Source: Gottschalkia purinilytica (lineage in GTDB: Bacteria > Bacillota > Clostridia > Tissierellales > Gottschalkiaceae). Taken from it: a stretch of 64,000 bases of DNA. The position numbers were made by a program, and so were the translations under genes. The stretch covers positions 1 to 64,000 of the forward strand of contig NZ_LGSS01000006.1 in assembly GCF_001190785.1 (NCBI RefSeq), read 5' to 3'. Below, piece by piece: positions 40,966 through 48,122 of the stretch. Numbering within the stretch: position 1 is the first letter of the stretch; each line of letters starts with the position of its first letter. Under the pieces are notes generated by a model, which was given only the letters and a program-made list of their open reading frames with translations, did no database searches and was not told the origin of the DNA.

Positions 40966-41523
40966 ATGAAACTAGTAGTTATAGATCCGGGACATGGAGG
41001 AAAAGACCCGGGGGCAGTAGGAAACGGGTTACAGGAAAAAGATGTGGCTTTATCTATAGCTTTAAAAACAGATTGGTATTTAAATAACTATTATAAGGTA
41101 AATACATTAGTTACGAGATATACGGATAAAGACTTGAGTTTACAAGATAGAAGTAAAATATCAAATAATAAAAATGCAGATTTATTTTTTTCTGTACATT
41201 GTAACGCTTTTGACGGAAATGCTTATGGTTACGAGGATTATACTTATCTCACGGTTGGTCAAGCGACTAAAAGTATAAGAGAGACATTTCATAATAAAGT
41301 TACAGAGGTTCTAAATAAATATAATATAAGAAATAGAGGTATGAAAACAAAGAACTTGGCAGTTCTAAGAGAAACAAAAGCAAGTGCCATACTAGCAGAA
41401 ACGTTATTTATAGATAATGTGAGTGATTCTAATTTATTAAAGAACCCATCTTTTATAGAAGATGTCGCAAGAGCTTATGCGGATGGGGTAGCATCAGCTT
41501 TAAATTTAGAGAAGAAAAAATAG
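40966..41523 (+). CDS. N-acetylmuramoyl-L-alanine amidase (endolysin)
   Basis: A 185-residue Amidase_3 enzyme with ATG behind AAGGAGG. VVIDPGHGGKDPGAVGNGLQE (His and Glu zinc ligands, about 4-24), FFSVHCNAFDG (second His, about 76) and AILAETLFIDN (catalytic Glu, about 147) are clear. There is no separate wall-binding domain, so it is a single-domain lysin, typical of some clostridial phages. Confidence 0.95.
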   Translation: MKLVVIDPGHGGKDPGAVGNGLQEKDVALSIALKTDWYLNNYYKVNTLVTRYTDKDLSLQDRSKISNNKNADLFFSVHCNAFDGNAYGYEDYTYLTVGQATKSIRETFHNKVTEVLNKYNIRNRGMKTKNLAVLRETKASAILAETLFIDNVSDSNLLKNPSFIEDVARAYADGVASALNLEKKK

Positions 41524-41574
41524 TAATATGCTATTGTTTAAAAGAAAACTATTTTAATAATTTTTAGATTTAAG

Positions 41575-41607
41575 AAGGATAGATATAAGTCTATCCTTTT
41601 ATTTTTT
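41575..41607 (+). terminator. Terminator of the lysis genes
   Basis: Stem AAGGATAG with CTATCCTT (41575-41582, 41591-41598) followed by TTATTTTTT. Confidence 0.88.
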
Positions 41608-41618
41608 ACTATTTCAAC

Positions 41619-41630
41619 GAACATACGTTC
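41619..41630. promoter_or_regulatory. LexA-like box upstream of the methylase
   Basis: GAAC-ATAC-GTTC within the longer palindrome AACGAACATACGTTCGTT (41616-41633), 20 bases upstream of the methylase ATG. This matches the Gram-positive SOS box very well. LexA binding here would also block ribosome-proximal initiation of the transcript. Confidence 0.75.
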
Positions 41631-41650
41631 GTTAAAAGGAGATGACATAA

Positions 41651-42433
41651 ATGAAAAGTCCTATTACTTGGTTAGGAGGAAAATCAAGAATGGTAAAAAA
41701 ATTAATAGAATTGATTCCAGAGCATATTTGTTATACGGAAGTATTCGGAGGAGCAGGTTGGCTTTTATTTGGAAAGAAACCATCCAAAGTTGAGATATTA
41801 AACGATCTTGATAGTAATTTAATGAACTTATGGAATTCAATTAAGTATAAGCCAGAAAAGCTTATAAAAAGCTTTGATTATACTTTAATAAGTAGAGAAA
41901 CTTTTGAAGAATATAAAAAGAAATATAAACAAAATAATTATAACGATGATATAGAAAAAGCACATATATTTTACTATTTAGTAAAGGCTGGATTTGGAGG
42001 AGAGATGGTCACTCAAAGCTTTGGAACGCGTAAAACTAGACCTAATAGTTTAAGATTGGATAAGGTGGATGAAGTTTTTATGGGAGCTCATAAAAGATTA
42101 CAAAAAGTAACTATAGAAAATAAAAGTTTTGAAGAAATATTTAAAATATACGATAAAAATACTACATTTTTCTTTTTAGATCCACCTTATAGAAACACTT
42201 CTGGTTATCCTGTAGGGAAATTTACTGATGATAAATATAAATTACTTTCTGAATGTTGTAAAAAATGCAAGGGTAAATTTTTACTAACCATAAATGATGA
42301 TGAGTATATAAGAGAATTATTTAAAGGATTTAATTTTATAGAACATAAGGTACTATATACTATAAATAATAATACTTCTAAACCTAAAAAATTTGATGAA
42401 TTAATTATAACTAATTATAATAATGAATTATAA
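41651..42433 (+). CDS. dam: DNA adenine-N6 methyltransferase (Dam/D12 class)
   Basis: A 260-residue enzyme with ATG behind AAAAGGAG. Motifs: WLGGKSRMVKKL (SAM loop, about 6-17), YTEVFGGAGWLLFGKKP (about 29-45), ILNDLDSNL and the catalytic FFLDPPYRNT (about 175-184). No restriction gene is nearby, so it is probably an orphan methylase protecting phage DNA or altering regulation on induction. The LexA-like box upstream suggests SOS control. Confidence 0.93.
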   Translation: MKSPITWLGGKSRMVKKLIELIPEHICYTEVFGGAGWLLFGKKPSKVEILNDLDSNLMNLWNSIKYKPEKLIKSFDYTLISRETFEEYKKKYKQNNYNDDIEKAHIFYYLVKAGFGGEMVTQSFGTRKTRPNSLRLDKVDEVFMGAHKRLQKVTIENKSFEEIFKIYDKNTTFFFLDPPYRNTSGYPVGKFTDDKYKLLSECCKKCKGKFLLTINDDEYIRELFKGFNFIEHKVLYTINNNTSKPKKFDELIITNYNNEL

Positions 42434-42455
42434 AGCTAAATATAGTTATTAGCTA

Positions 42456-42487
42456 GGCTAGAGTTAACTCTCTAGTCTTTTTTTATT
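42456..42487 (+). terminator. Terminator after the methylase
   Basis: An eight-pair stem (42456-42463 with 42470-42477) followed by TTTTTTT. Confidence 0.87.
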
Positions 42488-42515
42488 TTTGATAAGGAGA
42501 TAGCTATATAGAATG

Positions 42516-42524
42516 TGATATAAT
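42516..42524 (+). promoter_or_regulatory. Extended -10 promoter of the lipoprotein gene
   Basis: TGATATAAT, an extended -10, lies 30 bases upstream of the ATG at 42555. No good -35 is present at the right distance, which an extended -10 tolerates. It gives the gene its own transcript, separate from lysis genes. Confidence 0.6.
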
Positions 42525-42554
42525 ATAAAAAATGTAAATTTTAGGAGGTATAAT

Positions 42555-43010
42555 ATGAAAAAATTAATAATAGTTATGTTTTCAGTAATCTTAATAATAG
42601 GAGTATCTGGATGTAGTAAAAACACAAATACTACTAAGGATATTAAAGAAGAAAAACAAGAGGTAAATCAAGTACAAGAAGATAAAGGCAATCTACTAGA
42701 TCAACTAAAAGATGAGTTTAAGAAAGCTGGATTTGAAATAGGAAGTAATGAAGTAGTAGCATTCGATATGGTTAATGCGAAAAATGGTTACAAATTTAAA
42801 GTTGATGGAGAACTTATAGAAATATATGAGTATGATCTAAATAATCTGTCAGATGAAGCCAAAAAATCAGTAGAGCAGGCTAAAAAAGGTACTGTAAATA
42901 TGTCAGGATTTAACCTACCTTGCGTTTGGAATGAAAAAGGTATAGCAATGTTTAGAGTAGAAGAACATAGTCAGAAAGATAAAATAGTTGAAATATTTAA
43001 TAATTTTTAA
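42555..43010 (+). CDS. Prophage lipoprotein
   Basis: A 151-residue protein with ATG behind AGGAGG. A signal peptide and lipobox (LIIVMFSVILIIGVSGC; Cys 20) are followed by an acidic linker and a ~100-residue C-terminal domain. Exported lipoproteins with their own promoters at prophage ends commonly cause superinfection exclusion or change the host surface. That role is an inference; I do not recognise the family. Confidence 0.8.
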   Translation: MKKLIIVMFSVILIIGVSGCSKNTNTTKDIKEEKQEVNQVQEDKGNLLDQLKDEFKKAGFEIGSNEVVAFDMVNAKNGYKFKVDGELIEIYEYDLNNLSDEAKKSVEQAKKGTVNMSGFNLPCVWNEKGIAMFRVEEHSQKDKIVEIFNNF

Positions 43011-43107
43011 TCATAATTATAATATAAAAAATTACATATAAACTTTTAAGGATATTGCTATTAAAAGAAATTATCATTTTTTTATTTTTTGAAAACTTAA
43101 GAAAAAC

Positions 43108-43168
43108 GACCTTTTATTTTGAGTTTTAAAGGCCTTATTTTTAACTCTTAATATGTTAGGTATATTAA
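43108..43168. repeat. Diverged intergenic repeat, copy B
   Basis: Copy of 2300-2360 (49 of 61 positions identical). It lies in the 420-base gap between the lipoprotein gene and attR, which otherwise holds only the small minus-strand frame at 43266-43367. Confidence 0.6.
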
Positions 43169-43258
43169 ACAAAAAAGATGCTATAATGAGACTTATAAAG
43201 ATAAGTGAAAAATAAAAAGAATTATTAGAAATTTATATAAATATATTATAAATAAAAT

Positions 43259-43283
43259 TAAGGACCTACTGGTCCTTTTCTTG
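43259..43283 (-). terminator. Terminator near the right prophage end
   Basis: Hairpin AAGGACC-TAC-TGGTCCTT (43260-43277). On the minus strand it carries the stop of the small frame and runs into TTTTA; on the plus strand TTTTC follows, so it may work both ways. Confidence 0.65.
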
Positions 43284-43367
43284 TTGTTTCTCTTCTTTTT
43301 TCTTTTCTGATCTTTCTTTTTTTATTATTCTTACGATTATATTATAGAGAATATCATATAGATCCAT
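43266..43367 (-). CDS. Possible small phage protein
   Basis: A 33-residue frame (MDLYDILYNIIVRIIKKERS...) ending in a terminator stem. No good ribosome site is visible. Its N-terminal half resembles the plus-strand frame at 11476-11598 (ILYNII-x-RI). It would be the only minus-strand gene at the right end. Confidence 0.35.
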   Translation of the reverse strand: MDLYDILYNIIVRIIKKERSEKKKEEKQQEKDQ

Positions 43368-43429
43368 ATTACAATATATTAAAGGTATTGATAAAATATT
43401 AATGATTAAAACTATTTATGTATATAAAT

Positions 43430-43456
43430 ATTAGAAACTAGTTACCACTACCTGGG
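43430..43456. other. attR: attR of the prophage
   Basis: The phage arm ATTAGAAACTAGTTACCACTA (43430-43450, split here from core) meets core CCTGGG (43451-43456) and then cotJC. Joined with the attL phage arm it forms attP with arms matching at 17 of 21 positions in inverted orientation, typical of serine-integrase sites. Confidence 0.87.
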
Positions 43457-43610
43457 GTGTAGGCATAGCCCATCTTTGAGAAAGATATCTTATACCGGCA
43501 GATAATTCACCATCTGCTCCACCAAACTGTTCTAATATTAGTTGAGCTAACTTTGGATTACAGGTATCAACTCTAACTGGATATTCTAATTTTTTCTCAT
43601 AAATCCACAT
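43431..43610 (-). pseudogene. cotJC: cotJC 5' part, cut by the prophage
   Basis: From ATG at 43610, seven bases after AGGAGG, the frame reads as CotJC (MWIYEKKLEYPVRVDTCNP, then GGADGELSAGIRYLSQRW) up to the core. It then enters phage sequence and stops after 59 residues. CotJC is a manganese-catalase-like protein of the inner spore coat. Joined across the attB core it would read MPTPQAKATLNDIGTEE, confirming the insertion point. Confidence 0.92.
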
Positions 43611-43668
43611 ACATAAACCTCCTTACTATAAAATAAGATTAAATTTACCATAAATTTAATAATAACTA

Positions 43669-43920
43669 CTAAAAATTAATTTCCCATGGCCAAGGATCAT
43701 CTATATATTGCCAAGGATATCTACTCATGCCTTTGAATGTTAAAGGACCGTATTTAGATTCATATATACACGTTAGATCTTTAGATTTTTTTGAAAAAGT
43801 ATTATGAAGTCTCAAAGCTTCTTCATCATGGGGATGAGTATTTAGATATAAAGCGGTCTCTACTAGAACAAAGTCTAACTCCATGAGTTGTTTTAACATT
43901 GCTTTTCTTTCACGATTCAT
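43669..43920 (-). CDS. cotJB: Spore coat protein CotJB
   Basis: An 83-residue protein from ATG at 43920, eight bases after AGGAGG (an upstream GTG overlaps that site). RKAMLKQLMELDFVLVETAL (about 5-24), HPHDEEAL and the C-terminal PWPWEINF are typical of CotJB. It is the second gene of cotJABC, made in the mother cell at sporulation. The third gene, cotJC, is disrupted. Confidence 0.95.
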   Translation of the reverse strand: MNRERKAMLKQLMELDFVLVETALYLNTHPHDEEALRLHNTFSKKSKDLTCIYESKYGPLTFKGMSRYPWQYIDDPWPWEINF

Positions 43921-43952
43921 AATATACACCTCCTAAGATATTTTTGACTTTA

Positions 43953-44156
43953 CTATCGCCTACATCCTTTTTTTCGCTTATAAGGCATGTATAATTCAGG
44001 AAATAGAGTTCCTTTTTTAAGAGCTTCTTCAGGACAAAAGATTTTGTCTAGAGATTGATAAGGAACATATGCATGAGCTAGTTTATATTTACAAGCTACA
44101 GGCTTTAAACATTTAGGTTCTTTAGGTATTGGACAATCAGACCTATCTCTATACAT
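43953..44156 (-). CDS. cotJA: Spore coat protein CotJA
   Basis: A 67-residue protein with ATG behind AGGAGG. ACKYKLAHAYVPYQSLDKIF (about 27-46) and PEEALKKGTLFPELYMPY are the CotJA signature. It heads the cotJ operon. The sporulation promoter must lie in 44160-44300; I cannot place it firmly. Confidence 0.95.
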   Translation of the reverse strand: MYRDRSDCPIPKEPKCLKPVACKYKLAHAYVPYQSLDKIFCPEEALKKGTLFPELYMPYKRKKGCRR

Positions 44157-44461
44157 AAAATAACCTCCTTAAAATTAATTAATTTGATACCACAATATTT
44201 ATATTACGCATTTAAACATTAAAGGTGATAAGATATACTAATAAATAGAAAATATATTTAAATGAAAAATTATTTAGTCTAATAAGAAAATTTTAATTAT
44301 TAAAAAATACTTGATTTAAGATATATGTATTGGGTATATAATCAAAAGAGGCTAAAAGAGGATAACTTTTAGTGTAATAGTTGATTTTTTTATATATAAA
44401 TATATAATTAAATATGTAAAGAATAAGAAAATGTAAAAAATAATGGTTAGGGGGACTTAAA
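44157..44461. other. Divergent intergenic region, cotJA and rubrerythrin
   Basis: About 305 AT-rich bases without a gene. It should hold promoters for both divergent genes. A TATAAT at 44337-44342 is a possible -10 for rubrerythrin, but no -35 at proper spacing is evident. Confidence 0.4.
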
Positions 44462-45007
44462 ATGAACGATATGACAGCACAAAATTTAAGATCAGCTTTT
44501 GGAGGAGAGAGCCAAGCTCATATGAGATATAAAGCTTGGGGAGATAAAGCTAAAAAAGAAGGATTTGAAACAGTTTCAACTTTATTTAATGCAATTTCAT
44601 ATGCAGAAGAAATTCATGCTAAAAGTCATTTTAGCGCATTAAGAGATGTTAAAGGTGACTTCTTAGTAGCTTCAGGAGCAGGATTTGGTGTAGGAAGCAC
44701 ATCAGAAAATTTACTAGCAGCTGCAGAAGGAGAAAGATATGAAGTTGATCAAATGTATCCTGCATTCATAGCAGTAGCAGAATTACAAGGAGAAAAACAA
44801 GCTTTAGCATCAATGAAACATGCAATAGAAGCAGAAAAAACACATGAGAAATTGTACTTAGAAGCTAAGGAACATGTTGATAATGGAAAAGATGCTGATT
44901 TTACAAATATTCATGTTTGTGAAATTTGTGGATATACATCATATGGCGACATGGTAGAAAAATGTCCAATCTGTGGAGTTAAAAACGATAAATTTAGAGT
45001 TTTTTAA
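44462..45007 (+). CDS. rbr: Rubrerythrin
   Basis: A 181-residue protein with ATG behind AGGGGG. The ferritin-like di-iron domain (about 1-135) has the glutamate motifs SQAHMRYKAWGDKA (from GGES), AEEIHAKSH and EAEKTHEKLY. The C-terminal rubredoxin domain has CEICGYTS and CPICG (about 157-175). It reduces hydrogen peroxide in anaerobes. The length is that of the short clostridial form. Confidence 0.95.
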   Translation: MNDMTAQNLRSAFGGESQAHMRYKAWGDKAKKEGFETVSTLFNAISYAEEIHAKSHFSALRDVKGDFLVASGAGFGVGSTSENLLAAAEGERYEVDQMYPAFIAVAELQGEKQALASMKHAIEAEKTHEKLYLEAKEHVDNGKDADFTNIHVCEICGYTSYGDMVEKCPICGVKNDKFRVF

Positions 45008-45034
45008 TTAAACATATCTAAATATAAATTATAT

Positions 45035-45102
45035 TTCAACTAATAAATAATCCTCTCTAGAATAATAATTCAGAGAGGATTATTTATTAGTTGAATTTTT
45101 TA
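45035..45102 (+). terminator. Long-stem terminator after rubrerythrin
   Basis: A perfect 24-pair stem (45035-45058 with 45072-45095) and TTTTTT-type tail. Confidence 0.9.
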
Positions 45103-45629
45103 TGTACATATAACTTATTTTTACTATAAAGATAGTAAAAGAGATTATTTAAATAATGATATTTCAAATCGTAAATGGATATATATGTAAAACTTAGGAA
45201 ATAGTTGATAATGTGAATGATATAGTGATAAGTATAGAAAGCAGAAGTTAGTTAACGAATTTTTTACATTTATTTTGAATTAAAATGTTGAAATTATAAT
45301 CATGTATAACTATAATCTATATATAGACTGTTATTATTACTTTAACAATTTTGGTGTGTTATAAAGAACAATATTAACTTAAATTTCATCTTAAGAGATT
45401 TCTTTAAAAAAGCTTGTTATAACTAAAGATAAAGAACTAAATAAATTTTATTTTAATGTAACAACGATTATCTTATAAAAACATATTTTCTGTAAGCAAT
45501 TTAGTTAATATTTTAACTAAAACTTAAAATGATGTTGTTTTTTCATTGCGGTTCGTATAAATTCGAGGATAAAAAGTATTAAGGTAAATATAGTTTAGAG
45601 GATGGATGAAGTGATTCTTGTGATCTTAA
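45103..45629. other. Gene-free stretch
   Basis: About 530 very AT-rich bases between rubrerythrin and the HPr-like gene. I see no gene or RNA structure that I can support; only the promoter of the HPr-like gene is expected here. Confidence 0.5.
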
Positions 45630-45644
45630 AGAAAACGTTTTCCA
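45630..45644 (+). promoter_or_regulatory. cre-like palindrome upstream of the HPr-like gene
   Basis: AGAAAACGTTTTCCA contains the perfect dyad GAAAACGTTTTC, close to the CcpA operator pattern, 18 bases before the start codon. HPr-Ser-P with CcpA would bind such a site, giving feedback. One base differs from the strict consensus. Confidence 0.4.
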
Positions 45645-45662
45645 ACGGGAAGGAGGGAAATC

Positions 45663-45920
45663 ATGAAAAAAGTTAGAATTACATTGAATAGAGATGAGGG
45701 GTTACATGCTAGAGCGGCTAGTTTGTTTGTAAAGAAAGCATCAAGATATTTATCCGATATAAAAATAGTAAAGGAAAATAACGAGTATGAAGCAAAAAGT
45801 ATATTAGGAATTATGAGCTTAGGTGCTATTCAAGGTGATCAAATAACTCTTGTAGCTAGTGGTGAAGATGAAGAAGATGCTATATATGAACTTTCAAGTT
45901 TTTTACAAAAAAATGTATAA
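45663..45920 (+). CDS. HPr-family phosphocarrier protein
   Basis: An 85-residue protein with ATG behind AAGGAGGG. DEGLHARAASLFVKKAS carries the phosphorylated His (15) and KSILGIMSLGA the regulatory Ser (about 46). It is either the general PTS carrier HPr or a Crh-like paralogue; both residues present allow PTS transfer. PTS proteins act in the cytoplasm. Confidence 0.92.
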   Translation: MKKVRITLNRDEGLHARAASLFVKKASRYLSDIKIVKENNEYEAKSILGIMSLGAIQGDQITLVASGEDEEDAIYELSSFLQKNV

Positions 45921-46013
45921 TAGAAGACAATTCAAGTAAAATTAGATGAATACTTTTTTTATAAAGTAGAAGAATATATACATAGGATAAAAAAGATTGA
46001 AAGGATAATGTAT

Positions 46014-46253
46014 ATGGAAGATTTATCTGCTATGAAAAATATGTTGAGGGATTTAAGTGAAATAGATAAAAATAACGAAAATAACTTTGACCACATAAAT
46101 AGCATAGTATTGCTTTTAAACTCTAGTGAAAATGGTAGGGTAAAAGACAAAGGATTATCTGAAAAACTTTCTATGTTAAAAGAAAAAATACAAGAAACTT
46201 CAAAAATATCAAATGAAATTTCTTGTATTTTAAGTGATAATATGAAAAATTAG
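46014..46253 (+). CDS. Hypothetical coiled-coil protein
   Basis: A 79-residue helical, charged protein counted from ATG at 46014, nine bases after AAAGG; ATG at 46008 is also possible. It has no recognised motif. It is placed between the HPr-like and PrsW-like genes with its own terminator. Confidence 0.65.
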   Translation: MEDLSAMKNMLRDLSEIDKNNENNFDHINSIVLLLNSSENGRVKDKGLSEKLSMLKEKIQETSKISNEISCILSDNMKN

Positions 46254-46261
46254 TATAAAAA

Positions 46262-46292
46262 GACTGTACTAGTAAATGGTACAGTTTTTTTG
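46262..46292 (+). terminator. Terminator after the coiled-coil gene
   Basis: Stem ACTGTAC with GTACAGT (46263-46269, 46279-46285) followed by TTTTTTT. Confidence 0.88.
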
Positions 46293-46363
46293 TTTTATAT
46301 ATTAGTATTATTAATTGGATAAATTCAAATAATATAAGTAAAACTATGAAAGGACTGAAGGTA

Positions 46364-47107
46364 TTGATTTTAAGACTATTTATAATAGCTATTGTGCCTG
46401 CTATTTCTATAGCTTTAGCAACATATTTAAGTGATAAATATGAGAAAGAACCTATATCAGTTCTTTTTAATACTTTTATTTTTGGAGCACTTTCAGTTAT
46501 ACCAACTTTATTTGTAGAAAGATCACTTTCATTGCTCAATATATTTCCAGGATTATTGGGAGTATTATATGTATCATTTATTGTAGCAGGACTAACTGAA
46601 GAATACTTTAAAAGGCTTGTAATAATGAAATATATCTATAAAAATAGAAACTTTAATGAAAGATTAGATGGAATAATATATTGTGTTTTTTCAGCTCTTG
46701 GATTTGCAACTATAGAAAATATTGTATACGTAGTATTTAGATTTAGTTACAATCCTTATGTAGGGCTATATAGAGGAATATTATCTGTTCCAGCACATAC
46801 AATATTTGCAGTTACTATGGGTTACTATATTTCTTTATCAAAATTTTGTAATGATGATAGATTAAAGGAAAAATATTTAAGAAAGTCACTTTATATGCCA
46901 GCTATTCTTCATGGAATATTTGACTTTATTCTTATGTCAAAAATACCTATATATGGACTCTTATTTATTCCTTATTTAATATATTTATGGAAAACAAATC
47001 AGAATAAATTGGATAAATACATGAAAGAATCACAAATTTTACATGAAGATACAATAATACCAGAATCTATTAATGATTATATTGACGATAAAGATACTAA
47101 GATATAA
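46364..47107 (+). CDS. prsW: PrsW-family intramembrane protease
   Basis: A 247-residue membrane protein. I prefer the TTG at 46364, ten bases after AAAGGA, giving the family-typical start LILRLFIIAIVPAIS; an ATG at 46346 lacks a ribosome site. About eight membrane segments are seen. The PrsW motifs are present: EEYFKRL (glutamates), ATIENIVYV, PAHTIFAVTMGYY and ILHGIFDF. PrsW cuts anti-sigma factors such as RsiW/RsiV in response to envelope stress; the substrate here is unknown. Confidence 0.88.
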   Translation: MILRLFIIAIVPAISIALATYLSDKYEKEPISVLFNTFIFGALSVIPTLFVERSLSLLNIFPGLLGVLYVSFIVAGLTEEYFKRLVIMKYIYKNRNFNERLDGIIYCVFSALGFATIENIVYVVFRFSYNPYVGLYRGILSVPAHTIFAVTMGYYISLSKFCNDDRLKEKYLRKSLYMPAILHGIFDFILMSKIPIYGLLFIPYLIYLWKTNQNKLDKYMKESQILHEDTIIPESINDYIDDKDTKI

Positions 47108-47112
47108 ATAAG

Positions 47113-47155
47113 TTAAACCAGAGATATATTAAGTACTTTCTCTGGTTTAATTTTA
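47113..47155 (+). terminator. Terminator after prsW
   Basis: A 12-pair stem (TTAAACCAGAGA with TCTCTGGTTTAA) followed by a T-rich tail. Confidence 0.88.
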
Positions 47156-47294
47156 ATTAAAAGGATCAAAACTAATTAATATAAAACTGAATAGATATTT
47201 TAAATATCTTGTATTTATTATATAATCAAATTATAAGCAATAAACATATATAAGAATATGAGTAAAATGTAAATTTTACATAGGGGTGTATAAT

Positions 47295-48122
47295 TTGGAC
47301 TTTTTAAAAGAACTTTTTATAAACATAAGATTAAGAGATATTATAGATATTATTATAGTTGCTTTAGTCTTTTATAAGTTATTTATGCTTATAAGAGAAA
47401 CTAGAGCAGAACAGCTACTAAAAGGCATTTTAGTGTTATTAGTAGCTACTAAAATAAGTGATATATTACAATTATATACTGTTTATTGGATACTTGAAAA
47501 AACAATGACTGTAGGAGTTATAGCTCTTCTAATAGTATTTCAACCTGAATTAAGAAGAGCATTAGAATATATAGGTAGAACTAGATTCTTTACTAAGTCT
47601 ATTGCAGAAATTAAAGATGAGGATATAAATTCTATATCAGATGAAATTGTAGAAGCTACTGCTTCATTAGCAAGACAAAAAATAGGAGCATTAATGATAA
47701 TAGAAAAAGATACAGGATTGAGTGAAGTAGCAGAAACAGGGACGAGAATAAATGGTAAAGTGTCAAGTGGACTACTCATAAACATATTTATACCAAATAC
47801 TCCACTACATGATGGCGCTGTACTTATAAAAGAAGATAATATAAAAGCAGCAGGATGTTTTCTACCACTTACTGAAAATATGTATCTAAGTAAAGAATTA
47901 GGAACAAGACATAGAGCCGCTTTAGGAATAACTGAGAGATCTGACTGTATAGCAATAATTGTATCAGAAGAAACAGGAGTTATATCTGTAGCGGAAAATG
48001 GAAATCTAACTAGGTATATAGACATGAATACACTTAAGGATATATTAGTTAACATATATAAACCTAATTCCCAGAAACAAGGATTATTGTTTAAATGGAG
48101 GAATAAAAATGAGCAAAGCTAA
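47295..48122 (+). CDS. cdaA: Diadenylate cyclase CdaA
   Basis: A 275-residue protein. I chose TTG at 47295, eight bases after AGGGG, giving LDFLKELF as in other CdaA proteins. Three N-terminal membrane segments (about 10-80) precede the DAC domain (about 90-260), with the catalytic motifs HDGAVLI (about 174-180) and GTRHRAALG (about 204-212). It makes c-di-AMP from two ATP. It forms an operon with its regulator cdaR (14-base overlap), with glmM two genes further, as is conserved in Firmicutes. Confidence 0.95.
   Translation: MDFLKELFINIRLRDIIDIIIVALVFYKLFMLIRETRAEQLLKGILVLLVATKISDILQLYTVYWILEKTMTVGVIALLIVFQPELRRALEYIGRTRFFTKSIAEIKDEDINSISDEIVEATASLARQKIGALMIIEKDTGLSEVAETGTRINGKVSSGLLINIFIPNTPLHDGAVLIKEDNIKAAGCFLPLTENMYLSKELGTRHRAALGITERSDCIAIIVSEETGVISVAENGNLTRYIDMNTLKDILVNIYKPNSQKQGLLFKWRNKNEQS

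Larger units (their letters stand above)
2840..43456. mobile_element. Complete ~40.6 kb contractile-tail prophage in cotJC
   Basis: The ends are defined by cotJC fragments on both sides, a shared CCTGGG core and phage arms that join into an inverted-repeat attP. Gene order is integrase, reverse-strand lysogeny and accessory genes, CI/Cro, replication, late regulator, terminase, head, contractile tail, fibres, lysis, methylase, lipoprotein. Head genes are lambda-like and tail genes P2-like. All essential modules seem intact, so it may be inducible. Confidence 0.93.

Noticed and set aside
41616-41633. Palindrome before the methylase as part of the lysis-gene terminator
   Set aside because: A separate hairpin with a T-run lies just upstream, and the palindrome fits GAAC-N4-GTTC with no T-run after it.
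2781-43610. Intact developmental switch rebuilding cotJC by prophage excision
   Set aside because: The reading frame does rejoin, but most of the CotJC body after GTEE is missing, so excision cannot restore a full protein in this strain.
45103-45660. Hidden small gene or riboswitch before the HPr-like gene
   Set aside because: No frame with a ribosome site and no known aptamer core could be recognised.
46171-46539. 122-codon minus-strand frame over the prsW start
   Set aside because: It crosses a clear terminator and the PrsW N-terminus and has no ribosome site.
47540-48055. 171-codon minus-strand frame inside cdaA
   Set aside because: A shadow of the clear CdaA gene; no ribosome site and no motif.
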